NCBI GenBank assembly: GCA_035444405.1
Contig: DAOMOP010000074.1
Span: forward strand, 1-17,253
Reading direction: 5' to 3'
DNA from: DAOMOP01 sp035444405
GTDB taxonomy: Bacteria > Pseudomonadota > Gammaproteobacteria > Burkholderiales > Rhodocyclaceae
Length of the DNA stretch: 17,253 bases
Shown: positions 1 through 7,511 of the stretch, piece after piece
Numbering within the stretch: position 1 is the first letter of the stretch
Layout of the letters: every line of letters starts with the position of its first letter
Made by a program: the position numbers and the translations under genes
Notes under the pieces: generated by a model
Database searches by the model: none
Told to the model about the DNA's origin: nothing
What the model saw: the letters and a program-made list of their open reading frames with translations, nothing else

Positions 1-33
1 TCGTGCCGTTGCAACCTCCAACGGAAGAATCCC

Positions 34-531
34 ATGACGGAACAACCCTGGAAATTCGCAACCCGTTGCGTCCACGCCGAAGAACAGGCAGACGCCCTGG
101 GCTCGCCCCACACCCCCCTCTACGACACCACCACCTTCCGCTTTCCCGACACCCAGGCCCTGTGCGAGGTGGCCGAGGGGCGCCGGCCCGGCTACTTCTA
201 CAGCCGCTACGGCTCCAACCCGAGCATCCGCAGCCTGGAGGCGCGCCTGGCCAGCCTGGAGGAGGCCGCCGGCGCCCTCGCCTTCGCCTCCGGCATGGCG
301 GCCATCTCGGCCACCCTGCTGGCGCACGGCCGTGCCGGGGTGGTCTGCGTCGGCGAGCTCTACGGCGGCACCCGCGAGTTGCTGCACAACCAGCTCGGCA
401 GCCTCGGCCTGCCGGTCACCAACGTGGCCGGCAACGACGCGGCGGCCCTGGACGGCGCCCTGCAGGCCGGCGGCCGGCTGGTCTATCTGGAGACCCCGGC
501 CAACCCGACCCTGGAGATCATCGGCGTATGA
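34..531 (+). pseudogene. Truncated Cys/Met-metabolism PLP enzyme (cystathionine gamma-synthase / O-acetylhomoserine sulfhydrylase family)
   Basis: N-terminal 165 residues of a fold-type I PLP enzyme of the trans-sulfuration family, which makes or breaks C-S bonds in cystathionine, homocysteine or methionine. The family hallmarks are visible: the tyrosine/arginine stretch YSRYGSNPS followed by SLEARLASLEEAAGALAFASGMAAI, and the ETPANPTLEI strand near the end. Complete members are about 390-430 residues and carry the PLP-binding lysine around residue 200-210; that half is absent. Homology stops at about base 524, after LEII, and a stop codon follows two codons later in unrelated sequence. The ATG at 34 has a purine-rich GGAAG upstream and matches the usual N terminus. 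No transposon end is visible at the break, so a deletion, rearrangement or assembly join are all possible. The product cannot be catalytic. The exact family member cannot be decided from this half. Confidence 0.8.
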
Positions 532-562
532 TGTCCTCCGAGTGAGGCTGCGAGCCACGGCC

Positions 563-1441
563 ATGTCACGCCACAGCGTGCTGCATCGAATCGAGCAGCT
601 CGATCCCGAACGCGACCACGTTCGGATCTACTATCTGTCCTGCGGCTACGAGTTCTCGTGGGATACCGTGCGCGCGCTCGAGATCGCGCTGTACCGCACT
701 TATTGCGTACCGAGCATCTCGCGCCTGCTCGCGCGGACCGGCGAATTCGACCGGCGCCCGCAGCGCCGCTACGACGACACCGCGCTGCTGATCGCGGAGA
801 TCACCGAGTGGGGCTACGACAGCGAACGCGGCCGCGAAGCGATCGACCGCATCAATCGCATCCATGCGCAGTTCGACATCGCGAACGACGATCTGCGGTA
901 CGTGCTGTCGACCTTCGTGTTCGAACCGATCCGCTGGAACGCGCGCTTCGGCTGGCGCCCGATGTGCGAGCACGAGCGGCTCGCGAGCTTCCATTTCTGG
1001 CGCGCGGTCGGAACGCGCATGGGCATCCGCGACATTCCCGAGACCTACGACGCACTCGAGCGCTTCAACATCGACTACGAACGGCGCCACTTTCGCTATG
1101 CGGACAGCAACCGCCGCATCGGCACGGCGACGCGCGAGCTGTTCGTGTCATGGTTTCCGCGTGTGCTCGCACCGCTCGTGCGCGCGAGCATCCATGCATT
1201 GCTCGACGAAGCGATGCTCGACGCATTCGGCTTCCGGAAGCCGAACGCCTGGTTCCGCCGTGCCGTGTGCGGCGGCCTGAAAGTGCGCGCGTGGGCGGTG
1301 CGCCACCTGCCGCCCCGCAAGAAGGCGCATTTCTTCAGCCACGACCGCAACCACAGCCATCCGCACGGCTACCGCATCGACGAGCTCGGTCCGCCGGAGT
1401 TCGTCGCACGAATCCGCGGCCAAGGACCGTCGGCCTTCTGA
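563..1441 (+). CDS. MpaB/DUF2236-type oxygenase family protein
   Basis: A 292-residue protein resembling the ER-bound oxygenase MpaB / rubber oxygenase catalytic domain family (DUF2236), haem-dependent or uncharacterised oxidoreductases. Visible family-like elements are RINRIHAQFDIANDDLRYVL (residues ~97-116) with the conserved His and Asn-Asp, then TFVFEPIRW, the helix RDIPETYDALERFNIDYE (156-173), and a C-terminal region rich in His and Arg (SHDRNHSHPHGYR). No signal peptide or membrane segment is evident. The ATG at 563 was chosen because protein-like sequence starts there; a GTG at 542 in the same frame is possible, and the ribosome site is weak for both. Upstream lies the broken PLP enzyme. 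The stop overlaps the start of the thioredoxin remnant, so the C terminus may be slightly altered by a rearrangement. The substrate is unknown. The family call rests on remembered motif patterns. Confidence 0.7.
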   Translation: MSRHSVLHRIEQLDPERDHVRIYYLSCGYEFSWDTVRALEIALYRTYCVPSISRLLARTGEFDRRPQRRYDDTALLIAEITEWGYDSERGREAIDRINRIHAQFDIANDDLRYVLSTFVFEPIRWNARFGWRPMCEHERLASFHFWRAVGTRMGIRDIPETYDALERFNIDYERRHFRYADSNRRIGTATRELFVSWFPRVLAPLVRASIHALLDEAMLDAFGFRKPNAWFRRAVCGGLKVRAWAVRHLPPRKKAHFFSHDRNHSHPHGYRIDELGPPEFVARIRGQGPSAF

Positions 1442-1782
1442 CGGTGTTCTGGGCGACCTGGTGCCCGATCTGCATGAACGAGCTGCCTGCCTATCAGACG
1501 CTCTCCGACCGCTACCGCGACGACGGTTTCGAGGTCGTCGCGCTTTCCGTCGACGAAGACCGGGCCGACGTGCGCGAGTGCCTGCGCCGCAGCGGCCTGA
1601 GCTTTCCGGTCGCGATGCGCACCGCGGCGCTGGAGGAGGCGTGAGGCCCGGTCGCGGGCACCCCACTGTTGTTCCTGTCCGACCGCAAAGGCGTTGTGCG
1701 CGTCCGCCATCTGGGCGCGCCCGAGATCCATGCGCTCGAGCGCGAGATCGTCGGGCTGCTCGGCGCCGCCCGCGGCGAATGA
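1432..1782 (+). pseudogene. Thioredoxin/TlpA-like thiol-disulfide oxidoreductase remnant
   Basis: Frame 1 reads GLLTVFWATWCPICMNELPA, the beta1-CxxC-alpha1 core of a TlpA/ResA-type thioredoxin fold, with the redox pair in WCPIC near base 1460. It continues with DGFEVVALSVDED and then meets TGA at 1642-1644. The same frame continues beyond that stop with GTPLLFLSDRKGVVRVRHLG, containing the Thr-Pro (cis-proline) strand of the fold, and ends at TGA 1780-1782. The domain is therefore complete from the CxxC strand onward but broken by one nonsense codon. The N-terminal signal or anchor expected of a TlpA-like protein is missing: the frame runs directly out of the preceding oxygenase gene. Proteins of this kind normally reduce disulfides or apo-cytochromes c in the periplasm. 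Here it is most simply a pseudogene. Confidence 0.75.
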
Positions 1783-2112
1783 GGCGCGGCCGACCCGTGC
1801 GATCAGCGAATCGGGAATGCACGTGCAGGCGTCGGTGAAAGCGCGCAGGATGCGGCGCGCGCGACCGAACGCGCGGCGAGCTTGCGTACCGCAGCGCGTG
1901 CCGAGCGGGCGCACCGCGACCACGGAGGCCGGGACATCGGCCACACCCGGAGCCTACGGCTCAACGCCGCGCCGCCCCCTGTAAGGTTGCGTGGCTCCGG
2001 CGCGTCACTATCAGGAGCGCAGACCCGGAGCGGGCCGGGTCGCGCGTCCGCCGGTCTGCAACCCCGCGGTCGCCTGCCGAGGCTGCGGACCGGCTCGAAG
2101 GGAACGGTTCCG
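1783..2112. other. Gene-free stretch between thioredoxin remnant and TRAP operon
   Basis: About 330 bp of very GC-rich sequence. Open frames exist on both strands, but their translations are low-complexity Arg/Ala/Pro strings without recognisable motifs. No clear sigma70 promoter, hairpin followed by a T-run, or long repeat was found. The promoter of the TRAP operon should lie here, but none can be picked with confidence. A purine-rich AAGGGA at about 2098-2103 is the likely ribosome site of the next gene. Confidence 0.5.
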
Positions 2113-2985
2113 ATGAGCGGTGATCGACTCGCGACGGGTTTTCGGCTGGCGCCGGCACTGGTGCTGGCGTTGCTGCTGGCCGGCTGCGCCTCGCTGATGT
2201 CGTCGGCCGCCGAGCGCATGGCGGGCGACCTCGCCACGGCGCTGAAGAACCAGAACGACCCCGAAACGGTGCGCAGCGCCCTCCCCGCTTATCTGCTGCT
2301 GCTCGACGCGCTGCTGGTCGGCGACCCGGGCAACGCCGCGCTGCACCGCAGCGCCGCCCGGCTCAACGCCGCCTACGCCGGCGTGTTCGTGGACGCGCCC
2401 GGGCGCCGCGCCGAGATGGCGCGCAAGGCCTTCGCGCTCGCGCAGCGCGGCTGGTGTCTCGAGTTCGCGCCGGCCTGCGGCCTGCACGCCCGGCCCTTCG
2501 AGGAGTTCCGCGATGCGATCGCCGGCTGGGGCGTCGGGCGCGTCGGTCCGCTGTACGACTTCGGCGTGGTCTGGGCCGGCTACATCGAGCACAACTCGGA
2601 CGACTGGCGCGCCGTGGCGCAGATCCCCAAGGTGGCCGCGATCATGCGCCGGGTCGTCGCCCTCGCCCCGGGCTGGGAGCAGGGCGGGGCCCAGCTCTAC
2701 CTCGGCGTGATCGAGTCGCTGGTGCCGCCAGCGCTGGGTGGCCGCCCCGAGCGCGCCCGCGCCCACTTCGAGCGGGCGATCGAGTTGTCCGGCGGCGACA
2801 ACCTGATGGCGAGCGTGCTGCTTGCCGAGCGCTACGCGCGCGCGATGTTCGATCGCGCGTTGCACGACCGGCTGCTCGAGGCGGTGCTGGCGGCGCCGGC
2901 CGAGCGGCCGGGGCTGACCTTGACCAACGTGATCGCCAGGGCGCGCGCGCAGGCGCTGCTCGCCTCGGCGGACGATTACTTCTGA
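2113..2985 (+). CDS. tatT: TRAP-associated lipoprotein, TatT family
   Basis: A 290-residue predicted lipoprotein with a signal peptide ending in the lipobox LLAGC, so Cys25 should be acylated. The rest is helical, with repeated Ala/Leu-rich helices such as NPGNAALHRSAARLNAAYAG-like segments and AHFERAIELS, as expected for the TPR-like TatT fold. TatT proteins, first described in Treponema pallidum, form trimers and associate with the TRAP binding protein (TatP) in P-T type TRAP systems. They are thought to help handle hydrophobic or large ligands in the periplasm. The gene directly precedes dctP, dctQ and dctM on the same strand with a 43-bp gap, which strongly supports the assignment. The ATG at 2113 has AAGGGA at a good distance and gives a classic lipoprotein signal; the open frame upstream to 1882 has no such support. 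The ligand is unknown. Confidence 0.82.
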   Translation: MSGDRLATGFRLAPALVLALLLAGCASLMSSAAERMAGDLATALKNQNDPETVRSALPAYLLLLDALLVGDPGNAALHRSAARLNAAYAGVFVDAPGRRAEMARKAFALAQRGWCLEFAPACGLHARPFEEFRDAIAGWGVGRVGPLYDFGVVWAGYIEHNSDDWRAVAQIPKVAAIMRRVVALAPGWEQGGAQLYLGVIESLVPPALGGRPERARAHFERAIELSGGDNLMASVLLAERYARAMFDRALHDRLLEAVLAAPAERPGLTLTNVIARARAQALLASADDYF

Positions 2986-3028
2986 GCGGCCTCGCGCCTC
3001 GGCGCCGCGCCGCACCACGGGAGGGCCC

Positions 3029-4081
3029 ATGACCATCTTCGACCCGATCAGGACCCTGCCGCGCTGGCTGACGGTCGCGCTTGCCGCGGCGCTGCTGGCG
3101 CTGCCGGTCGCGGCGGCCGAGCCCGTGGTCCTCAAGATCGCCACGGTCTCGCCCGATGGCGCAAGTTGGATGCGGCAGATGCGCGACGGCGCCGAGGCGA
3201 TCGCCCGGCGCACCGAGGGGCGCGTGAAGTTCCGCTTCTACCCCGGTGGCATCATGGGCAACGACCACAGCGTGCTGCGCAAGATCCGCATCGGCCAGCT
3301 CCACGGCGGCGCGCTCACCGGCGGCAGCCTCGGCGACCTCGACCCGTCCTGGCAGCTCTACAGCCTGCCGTTCCTGTTCGCATCGCTCGACGAGGTGAGC
3401 TTCGTGCGCGAGCGGCTGGATCGGGTGCTGATCGACAGCCTCGCGGACAAGGGCATGGTGAGCTTCGGGCTTGCCGAGGGCGGCTTCGCCTACCTGATGT
3501 CGAGCCAGCCGATCCGCCGCCTCGCCGACCTCCAGGCGCGCAAGGTGTGGGCCGCCGCGATGGATCCGATCAGCCGCTCGGCCGCCGAGCAGGCCGGCAT
3601 CAACGCCATACCTCTGCCGCTTCCCGACGTACTGACCGGGCTGCAGACCGGCCTCGTCGACACCGTCGCGACCTCGCCGATCGCCGCGATCGCGCTGCAG
3701 TGGCACACCCGCGTCAGGTATCTGACCGATACGCCGCTCGCCTACTTCTTCGCCACCCTGGTGGTCGACCGGCGTGTCTTCGAGCGGATCGCGGCGGCCG
3801 ACCAGGCGATCGTGCGCGAGGTGATGGGCGAGACCTTCCGCCGCATCGACGCGGAGAATCGCCGCGACAACGTCTCGGCGCTGGCCGCCCTCGCCGACGA
3901 ACACATCGAGTTCGTGCAGCTCGACCGCGACAGCCTCGCGCGGCTGCGCGACATCGCGGCCTCGCTGCGCGCCGAGATGGAGCGCTCCGGGATGTTCGAC
4001 CGCGCCCTCGTCGCCGCCCTGCATGCGCACCTGACGGCGTTTCGTCAGGGCGACGCGCTGCGCGTCAGCGCGTCGCGCTAG
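3029..4081 (+). CDS. dctP: TRAP transporter periplasmic solute-binding protein (DctP/TatP type)
   Basis: A 350-residue binding protein that captures the solute in the periplasm and delivers it to the DctQM membrane unit. The signal peptide is clear (hydrophobic core ~13-27, likely cleavage after AAA at 30). The mature part begins VVLKIATVSPDGASWM and contains the DctP-family GGIMGNDHSVLRKIRIGQ and SWQLYSLPFLF segments. The usual Arg-x-Pro strand that clamps substrate carboxylates is replaced by KVW (172-174) followed by AAAMDPIS. This replacement is typical of a DctP subgroup in which substrates are not simple dicarboxylates. A strong GGGAGG lies just before the ATG. The gene follows tatT and precedes dctQ by 14 bp. 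The family call is secure; the ligand is not known. Confidence 0.92.
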   Translation: MTIFDPIRTLPRWLTVALAAALLALPVAAAEPVVLKIATVSPDGASWMRQMRDGAEAIARRTEGRVKFRFYPGGIMGNDHSVLRKIRIGQLHGGALTGGSLGDLDPSWQLYSLPFLFASLDEVSFVRERLDRVLIDSLADKGMVSFGLAEGGFAYLMSSQPIRRLADLQARKVWAAAMDPISRSAAEQAGINAIPLPLPDVLTGLQTGLVDTVATSPIAAIALQWHTRVRYLTDTPLAYFFATLVVDRRVFERIAAADQAIVREVMGETFRRIDAENRRDNVSALAALADEHIEFVQLDRDSLARLRDIAASLRAEMERSGMFDRALVAALHAHLTAFRQGDALRVSASR

Positions 4082-4095
4082 GGCCGGAGCGGCGC

Positions 4096-4584
4096 ATGGA
4101 CGCCCCGTCGCCGTCGCCTCGCGTCGGCTGGCCCGCGCGGCTGGAGAACGGCCTGCTGGTGACGCTGCTCGGGCTGCTGATCGTGGTCGCGATCGGGCAA
4201 CTGCTCGCGCGCAATCTGTTCGGCGCCGGCTGGCCGGATGCCGACCCGCTGATGCGCACGCTGGTGCTGTGGGTTGGCCTCACCGGGGCGATGGTCGCCA
4301 CGCGCGAGCATCGGCACATTGCCATCGTGCTGCTGCCCGAGCGCCTGCCCCCGCGGCTGCGTGCCCGGGTGGCGCTCGCCGCGCAGCTCTTCACGGCGGC
4401 GGTCGCCGCGACCGTCGCGTACCACGGCGCGCGCTTCGTGCTGATGGAAGCGCACTATCCGGTCATCGCCTTCGCCGCCGTACCGACCTGGGCGACCGCC
4501 GCGATCATCCCGTTCGCGTTCGGCGTGATCGCCGTGCGGGCGCTGCACGACGCGCTCACGGCGTGCCGAGAGGCACCGCGATGA
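4096..4584 (+). CDS. dctQ: TRAP transporter small membrane subunit DctQ
   Basis: A 162-residue inner-membrane protein with four hydrophobic segments (~18-40, ~52-70, ~95-115, ~128-150), the normal topology and size for DctQ. The family motif region TREHRHIAIVLLPERLP follows the second segment, matching the common (R/K)E-G/H-x-H-I pattern of DctQ proteins. DctQ pairs with DctM to form the sodium-driven secondary transporter fed by DctP. The ATG at 4096 follows GGAGCGGC and lies 14 bp after dctP. The stop overlaps the dctM start in ATGA, indicating translational coupling. Confidence 0.88.
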   Translation: MDAPSPSPRVGWPARLENGLLVTLLGLLIVVAIGQLLARNLFGAGWPDADPLMRTLVLWVGLTGAMVATREHRHIAIVLLPERLPPRLRARVALAAQLFTAAVAATVAYHGARFVLMEAHYPVIAFAAVPTWATAAIIPFAFGVIAVRALHDALTACREAPR

Positions 4585-5867
4585 GCGCGGTGCTGATCAT
4601 TCTCGGCGCGGCGCTGGTCGGCGCACCGCTGTTCGCGGTGATCGGCGCCGGGGCCCTGGCCGGGTTCTCGCTCGCCGGCATCGACCTGTCGGTGGTGGCG
4701 ATCGAGATCTTCCGGCTCGCCGATTCGCCGGTGCTGGTCGCGATCCCGCTGTTCGCCCTGGCCGGCTATCTGCTCGCCGAGAGCCGCGCCTCGCAGCGCC
4801 TCGTCGCACTGACCGAGGCGCTGCTCGCCTGGGCGCCCGGCGGGCTGGCGCTGGTGGCGCTGCTCGCCTGTGCGTTCTTCACCGCGCTCACCGGGGCGTC
4901 GGGGGTCACCATCATCGCGCTCGGCGCGCTGCTCTATCCCGCGCTGCGCCAGGGCGGCTACCCCGACCGTTTCGCCCTCGGGCTGGTCACCACCTCGGGC
5001 AGTCTCGGCCTGCTGTTCCCGCCCTCGCTCGGGCTGATCCTCTACGGCGTCATCGCCCAGCAGATGCAGCTCGGGCAGAGCGTCTCGGTCGAGGCGATGT
5101 TCCGCGCCGGACTTCTGCCCGGCGCGCTGATGCTGGCGCTGCTGTCGGCCTGGGCGATCTGGTTCGCGCATTGCCACGGGGTGCGCCACCGGGTGCGCGG
5201 ACCGGGCACGCCGCGGCCCTCGCCGCGCGCCGCGATCCGCGCCGCGATATGGGAGATTCCGCTGCCCTTCGTGATCGTCGGCGGCGTCTATGGCGGCGTG
5301 CTGGCGCTGTCCGAAGCGGCCGCCGTGACGTTGCTCTATGCCTTCGTCGTCGAATGCCTGATCCACCGCGAGGTGGACCTGGGCCGCCTGCCGGCGATCA
5401 TGCGCGAGGCGATGATCCTGGTCGGCGCAATCCTGGTGATCCTGGCGGTGTCGCTCGCGGCGACGACCTTTCTCGTCGATGCCCAGGTGCCGATGCGCCT
5501 GTTCGCCTTCCTGCGCGGCTACATCGACAGTCCGCTCGCGTTCCTGCTGGCGCTCAACGTCTTCCTGCTGCTGCTGGGGATGATCCTGGATCTCTTCGCC
5601 GCGCTCGTCATCATGGTGCCGCTGCTGCTGCCGGTCGCGCTCGGCTACGGCATCGACCCGGTGCATCTGGGGATCATCTTTCTCGCCAACCTGCAGATCG
5701 GCTTCTTCACGCCGCCGGTCGGCATGAACCTGTTCATCGCGGCGCAGCGCTTCGGCCGGCCCGTTGTTGAGATCTGGCGCTCGACCCTTCCGTTCATGGG
5801 AGTGCTGCTGTGTGCGCTCGCGCTGATCACTTACTGGCCCGCGCTCACGCTGGCGCTCGTGCGATGA
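4581..5867 (+). CDS. dctM: TRAP transporter large membrane subunit DctM
   Basis: A 428-residue, highly hydrophobic permease with about 11-12 membrane segments, the usual DctM length. Recognisable DctM elements are IPLFALAGYLLAES, the FFTALTGASGVTIIALGALLYPAL loop, TTSGSLGLLFPPSLGLILYG, and LQIGFFTPPVGMNLFIAA near the C terminus. DctM carries the sodium and substrate path. It starts inside the dctQ stop (ATGA), so the two subunits should be made in balance. The gene ends the transporter unit; the regulator gene begins 67 bp later on the same strand. Confidence 0.93.
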   Translation: MSAVLIILGAALVGAPLFAVIGAGALAGFSLAGIDLSVVAIEIFRLADSPVLVAIPLFALAGYLLAESRASQRLVALTEALLAWAPGGLALVALLACAFFTALTGASGVTIIALGALLYPALRQGGYPDRFALGLVTTSGSLGLLFPPSLGLILYGVIAQQMQLGQSVSVEAMFRAGLLPGALMLALLSAWAIWFAHCHGVRHRVRGPGTPRPSPRAAIRAAIWEIPLPFVIVGGVYGGVLALSEAAAVTLLYAFVVECLIHREVDLGRLPAIMREAMILVGAILVILAVSLAATTFLVDAQVPMRLFAFLRGYIDSPLAFLLALNVFLLLLGMILDLFAALVIMVPLLLPVALGYGIDPVHLGIIFLANLQIGFFTPPVGMNLFIAAQRFGRPVVEIWRSTLPFMGVLLCALALITYWPALTLALVR

Positions 5868-5934
5868 CGGCGGCAGCGTGCAATCGCGGTGGATCCGCAG
5901 TCTCCCACTGTGCAACCGATCGGAGTGTTCGACC

Positions 5935-6795
5935 ATGGACCGACTGACCGCCCTGCTGAGGCACTTTTCCCTTCGGACCGGCGTGTTCCATTCCGGCCGC
6001 TTGTGCGGCGGCCAGGAGTTCCGGGACGAAGACGGCGCCTGCGGCCACATTCACCTGATCAAGCGCGGCCCGGTCAGGCTGGTCGGCGCCCGCAGGACCG
6101 TCGTCGACGTCATGGCGCCGAGCGTGCTGTTCATTCCCCGTCCTGAGGCCCACCGCCTGATCACCGACGAGCACGCCGGCGCCGACGTCGTCTGCGCCAC
6201 CGTCCGCTTCGGTAGCGGCGGGAGCAGCCCGGTCACCGACTCGCTACCCGATGCCGTGCTGGTCGAGCTGGCCGCGCTGCCGGGCGCCGAGGCGCTGCTC
6301 GATCTCATGTTCGGCGAGGCCTTCGCCGACGGCTGCGGCCGGCAGGCCGTGCTCGACCGGCTGTGCGAGGTGCTGGTGATCCGCCTGGTGCGGCATTGCA
6401 TCGACAACGGCCTGACCCGCGGCGGGACCCTCGCCGGGCTGGCCGATCGGCGCCTCGCCCGGGTGCTCACGGCGATCCAGGACGATCCCGCCCGCGACTG
6501 GCAGCTCGAGACCATGGCGAGCCTCGCCGGGATGTCGCGGGCCCGCTTCGCGGTCAGGTTTCGCGAGGTCACCGGCGAGACGCCGGGCGACTATCTCGCC
6601 GCATGGCGGATGATGATGGCCCAGCGCCTGCTCCAGCAGGGACTGCCGGTCAAGCTGGTCGCCTTCGACGTCGGCTACGGCAGCGCCAGCGCGCTGAGCC
6701 GGGCCTTCATGCGCCGGCTGGGCTGCTCGCCGACGCAGTGGATGGCGCGCACCGAGCGGTCGCCGACCGCGCTCGAAGCGGCGACCGGCGGGTAG
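5935..6795 (+). CDS. AraC family transcriptional regulator with N-terminal cupin-like domain
   Basis: A 286-residue cytoplasmic regulator. Residues ~1-150 form an AraC-type cupin ligand domain (MDRLTALLRHFSLRTGVFHS, then HIHLIKRGPVRLV and LFIPRPEAHRLI). Residues ~175-275 hold two helix-turn-helix units: LETMASLAGMSRARFAVRFR (191-210) and VKLVAFDVGYGSASALSRAF (239-258), followed by GCSPTQW, the usual AraC C-terminal signature region. ATG 5935 was chosen over the longer frame because family members begin MDRL..LL..F and because CGGAG lies upstream. It follows dctM closely on the same strand and precedes the PagL-like gene. It could control the TRAP operon, the porin or pagL, but no matching operator repeats were identified, so the target is inference. 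Confidence 0.88.
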   Translation: MDRLTALLRHFSLRTGVFHSGRLCGGQEFRDEDGACGHIHLIKRGPVRLVGARRTVVDVMAPSVLFIPRPEAHRLITDEHAGADVVCATVRFGSGGSSPVTDSLPDAVLVELAALPGAEALLDLMFGEAFADGCGRQAVLDRLCEVLVIRLVRHCIDNGLTRGGTLAGLADRRLARVLTAIQDDPARDWQLETMASLAGMSRARFAVRFREVTGETPGDYLAAWRMMMAQRLLQQGLPVKLVAFDVGYGSASALSRAFMRRLGCSPTQWMARTERSPTALEAATGG

Positions 6796-6818
6796 CAGCC
6801 GCGTCCTCGGTCGGCTGC
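6795..6818 (+). terminator. Hairpin after the araC-type gene
   Basis: GCAGCCG (6795-6801) and CGGCTGC (6812-6818) form a perfect 7-bp stem with a 10-nt loop, starting at the last base of the regulator stop codon. There is no T-run after it, so it is either a weak or Rho-assisted terminator or simply a GC-rich chance pairing. Confidence 0.3.
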
Positions 6819-6875
6819 CGATACCATGACAGAACCATTAAACGGCCGGAATGAGCGGCAAACGCGAGGTGGACA

Positions 6876-7391
6876 ATGAAAAGACAAACGATCGCCGCGG
6901 CGCTTGCGGCAACGGTCATCACGCAGCCCGGACCGGCTGCCGCGGACGACTTCAGCGTCGGCATCGGACGCGGCAGCGAATCGACCGATGTCTTGCGCCT
7001 GGGCGCGCAACGCGATTTCGGAGGCCGCTTGCAGCCGCGCCCGGAGGGCGGACTGAGCGCCTACTGGGAGCTGGCCTACACCTACTGGCGGGGGGACGGG
7101 CGAGCCGACAACCACAGCCTCTCGCTCGCACCGGTGTTCGTCTATGAGTTCTCGTCGGGCCGCGCGCGCCCTTACGTCGAAGCGGCGATCGGCATCGCGT
7201 TTTTCGACCGCACCCGCATCGGCAACGAGAACCTCGGCTCCAGCTTCCAGTTCGAGGACCGCCTCGGCTTCGGCGTGCGGTTCGGTCGCCACGACCTCGC
7301 CGTCAAGCTCATTCACTACTCGAATGCCGGGATCAAGGGTCCCAACGACGGTGCGGAGACCTATCTGCTGCAGTGGCGCAGCCGGTTCTGA
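6876..7391 (+). CDS. pagL: PagL-family lipid A 3-O-deacylase (outer membrane)
   Basis: A 171-residue protein with a signal peptide (cleavage near AAA-DDF, ~23/24) and an eight-strand beta-barrel pattern of alternating aromatic residues, ending in the terminal Phe typical of outer-membrane proteins. PagL removes the 3-linked acyl chain from lipid A, altering recognition and permeability of the outer membrane. In Pseudomonas aeruginosa PagL the catalytic triad is His126, Ser128 and Glu140. Here the C-terminal motif KLIHYSNAGIKGPNDGAETY supplies His147, Ser149 and Glu161 at exactly the same spacing, so activity is likely. The start ATG is preceded by GAGGT. The gene lies 80 bp after the AraC regulator on the same strand and converges with the porin gene. 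Confidence 0.87.
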   Translation: MKRQTIAAALAATVITQPGPAAADDFSVGIGRGSESTDVLRLGAQRDFGGRLQPRPEGGLSAYWELAYTYWRGDGRADNHSLSLAPVFVYEFSSGRARPYVEAAIGIAFFDRTRIGNENLGSSFQFEDRLGFGVRFGRHDLAVKLIHYSNAGIKGPNDGAETYLLQWRSRF

Positions 7392-7482
7392 ATACGCCGC
7401 CGACGGAACGCCCGGCCGCCGCCCGGCGGCGACCGGCCGGGGCCGGCCCGCACGGCGAATCGGCCCCGGTCGGCGCGCGAAG

Positions 7483-7506
7483 GGGGCGGCCAAGCGCAGC
7501 CGCCCC
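7483..7506 (-). terminator. GC-rich hairpin between convergent pagL and porin genes
   Basis: GGGGCGGC (7483-7490) and GCCGCCCC (7499-7506) make a perfect 8-bp stem with an 8-nt loop, lying 5 bp beyond the porin stop codon. On the minus strand it is followed by CCTTCG rather than a clean T-run. The position suits termination of the porin transcript, and perhaps of pagL from the other side. The absence of a U-tract lowers confidence. Confidence 0.5.
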
Positions 7507-7511
7507 TCGGG

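Noticed and set aside
332..562. Extended start for the MpaB-like protein inside the PLP enzyme fragment
   Set aside because: That part is the out-of-frame reading of the PLP enzyme; oxygenase-like sequence begins near 563.
1642..1644. UGA read as selenocysteine in the thioredoxin-like protein
   Set aside because: It is far from the CxxC redox motif and no SECIS-like hairpin was noticed; a nonsense mutation is simpler.
2642..4030. Long minus-strand open frame opposite tatT/dctP (462 codons)
   Set aside because: It is the antisense shadow of clear DctP and TatT genes in GC-rich DNA; its translation is Arg/Gly/Asp-rich with no motif.
4455..6050. Long minus-strand open frame opposite dctM (531 codons)
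   Set aside because: The translation is Gln/Arg/Asp low-complexity, and the plus strand encodes a convincing permease.
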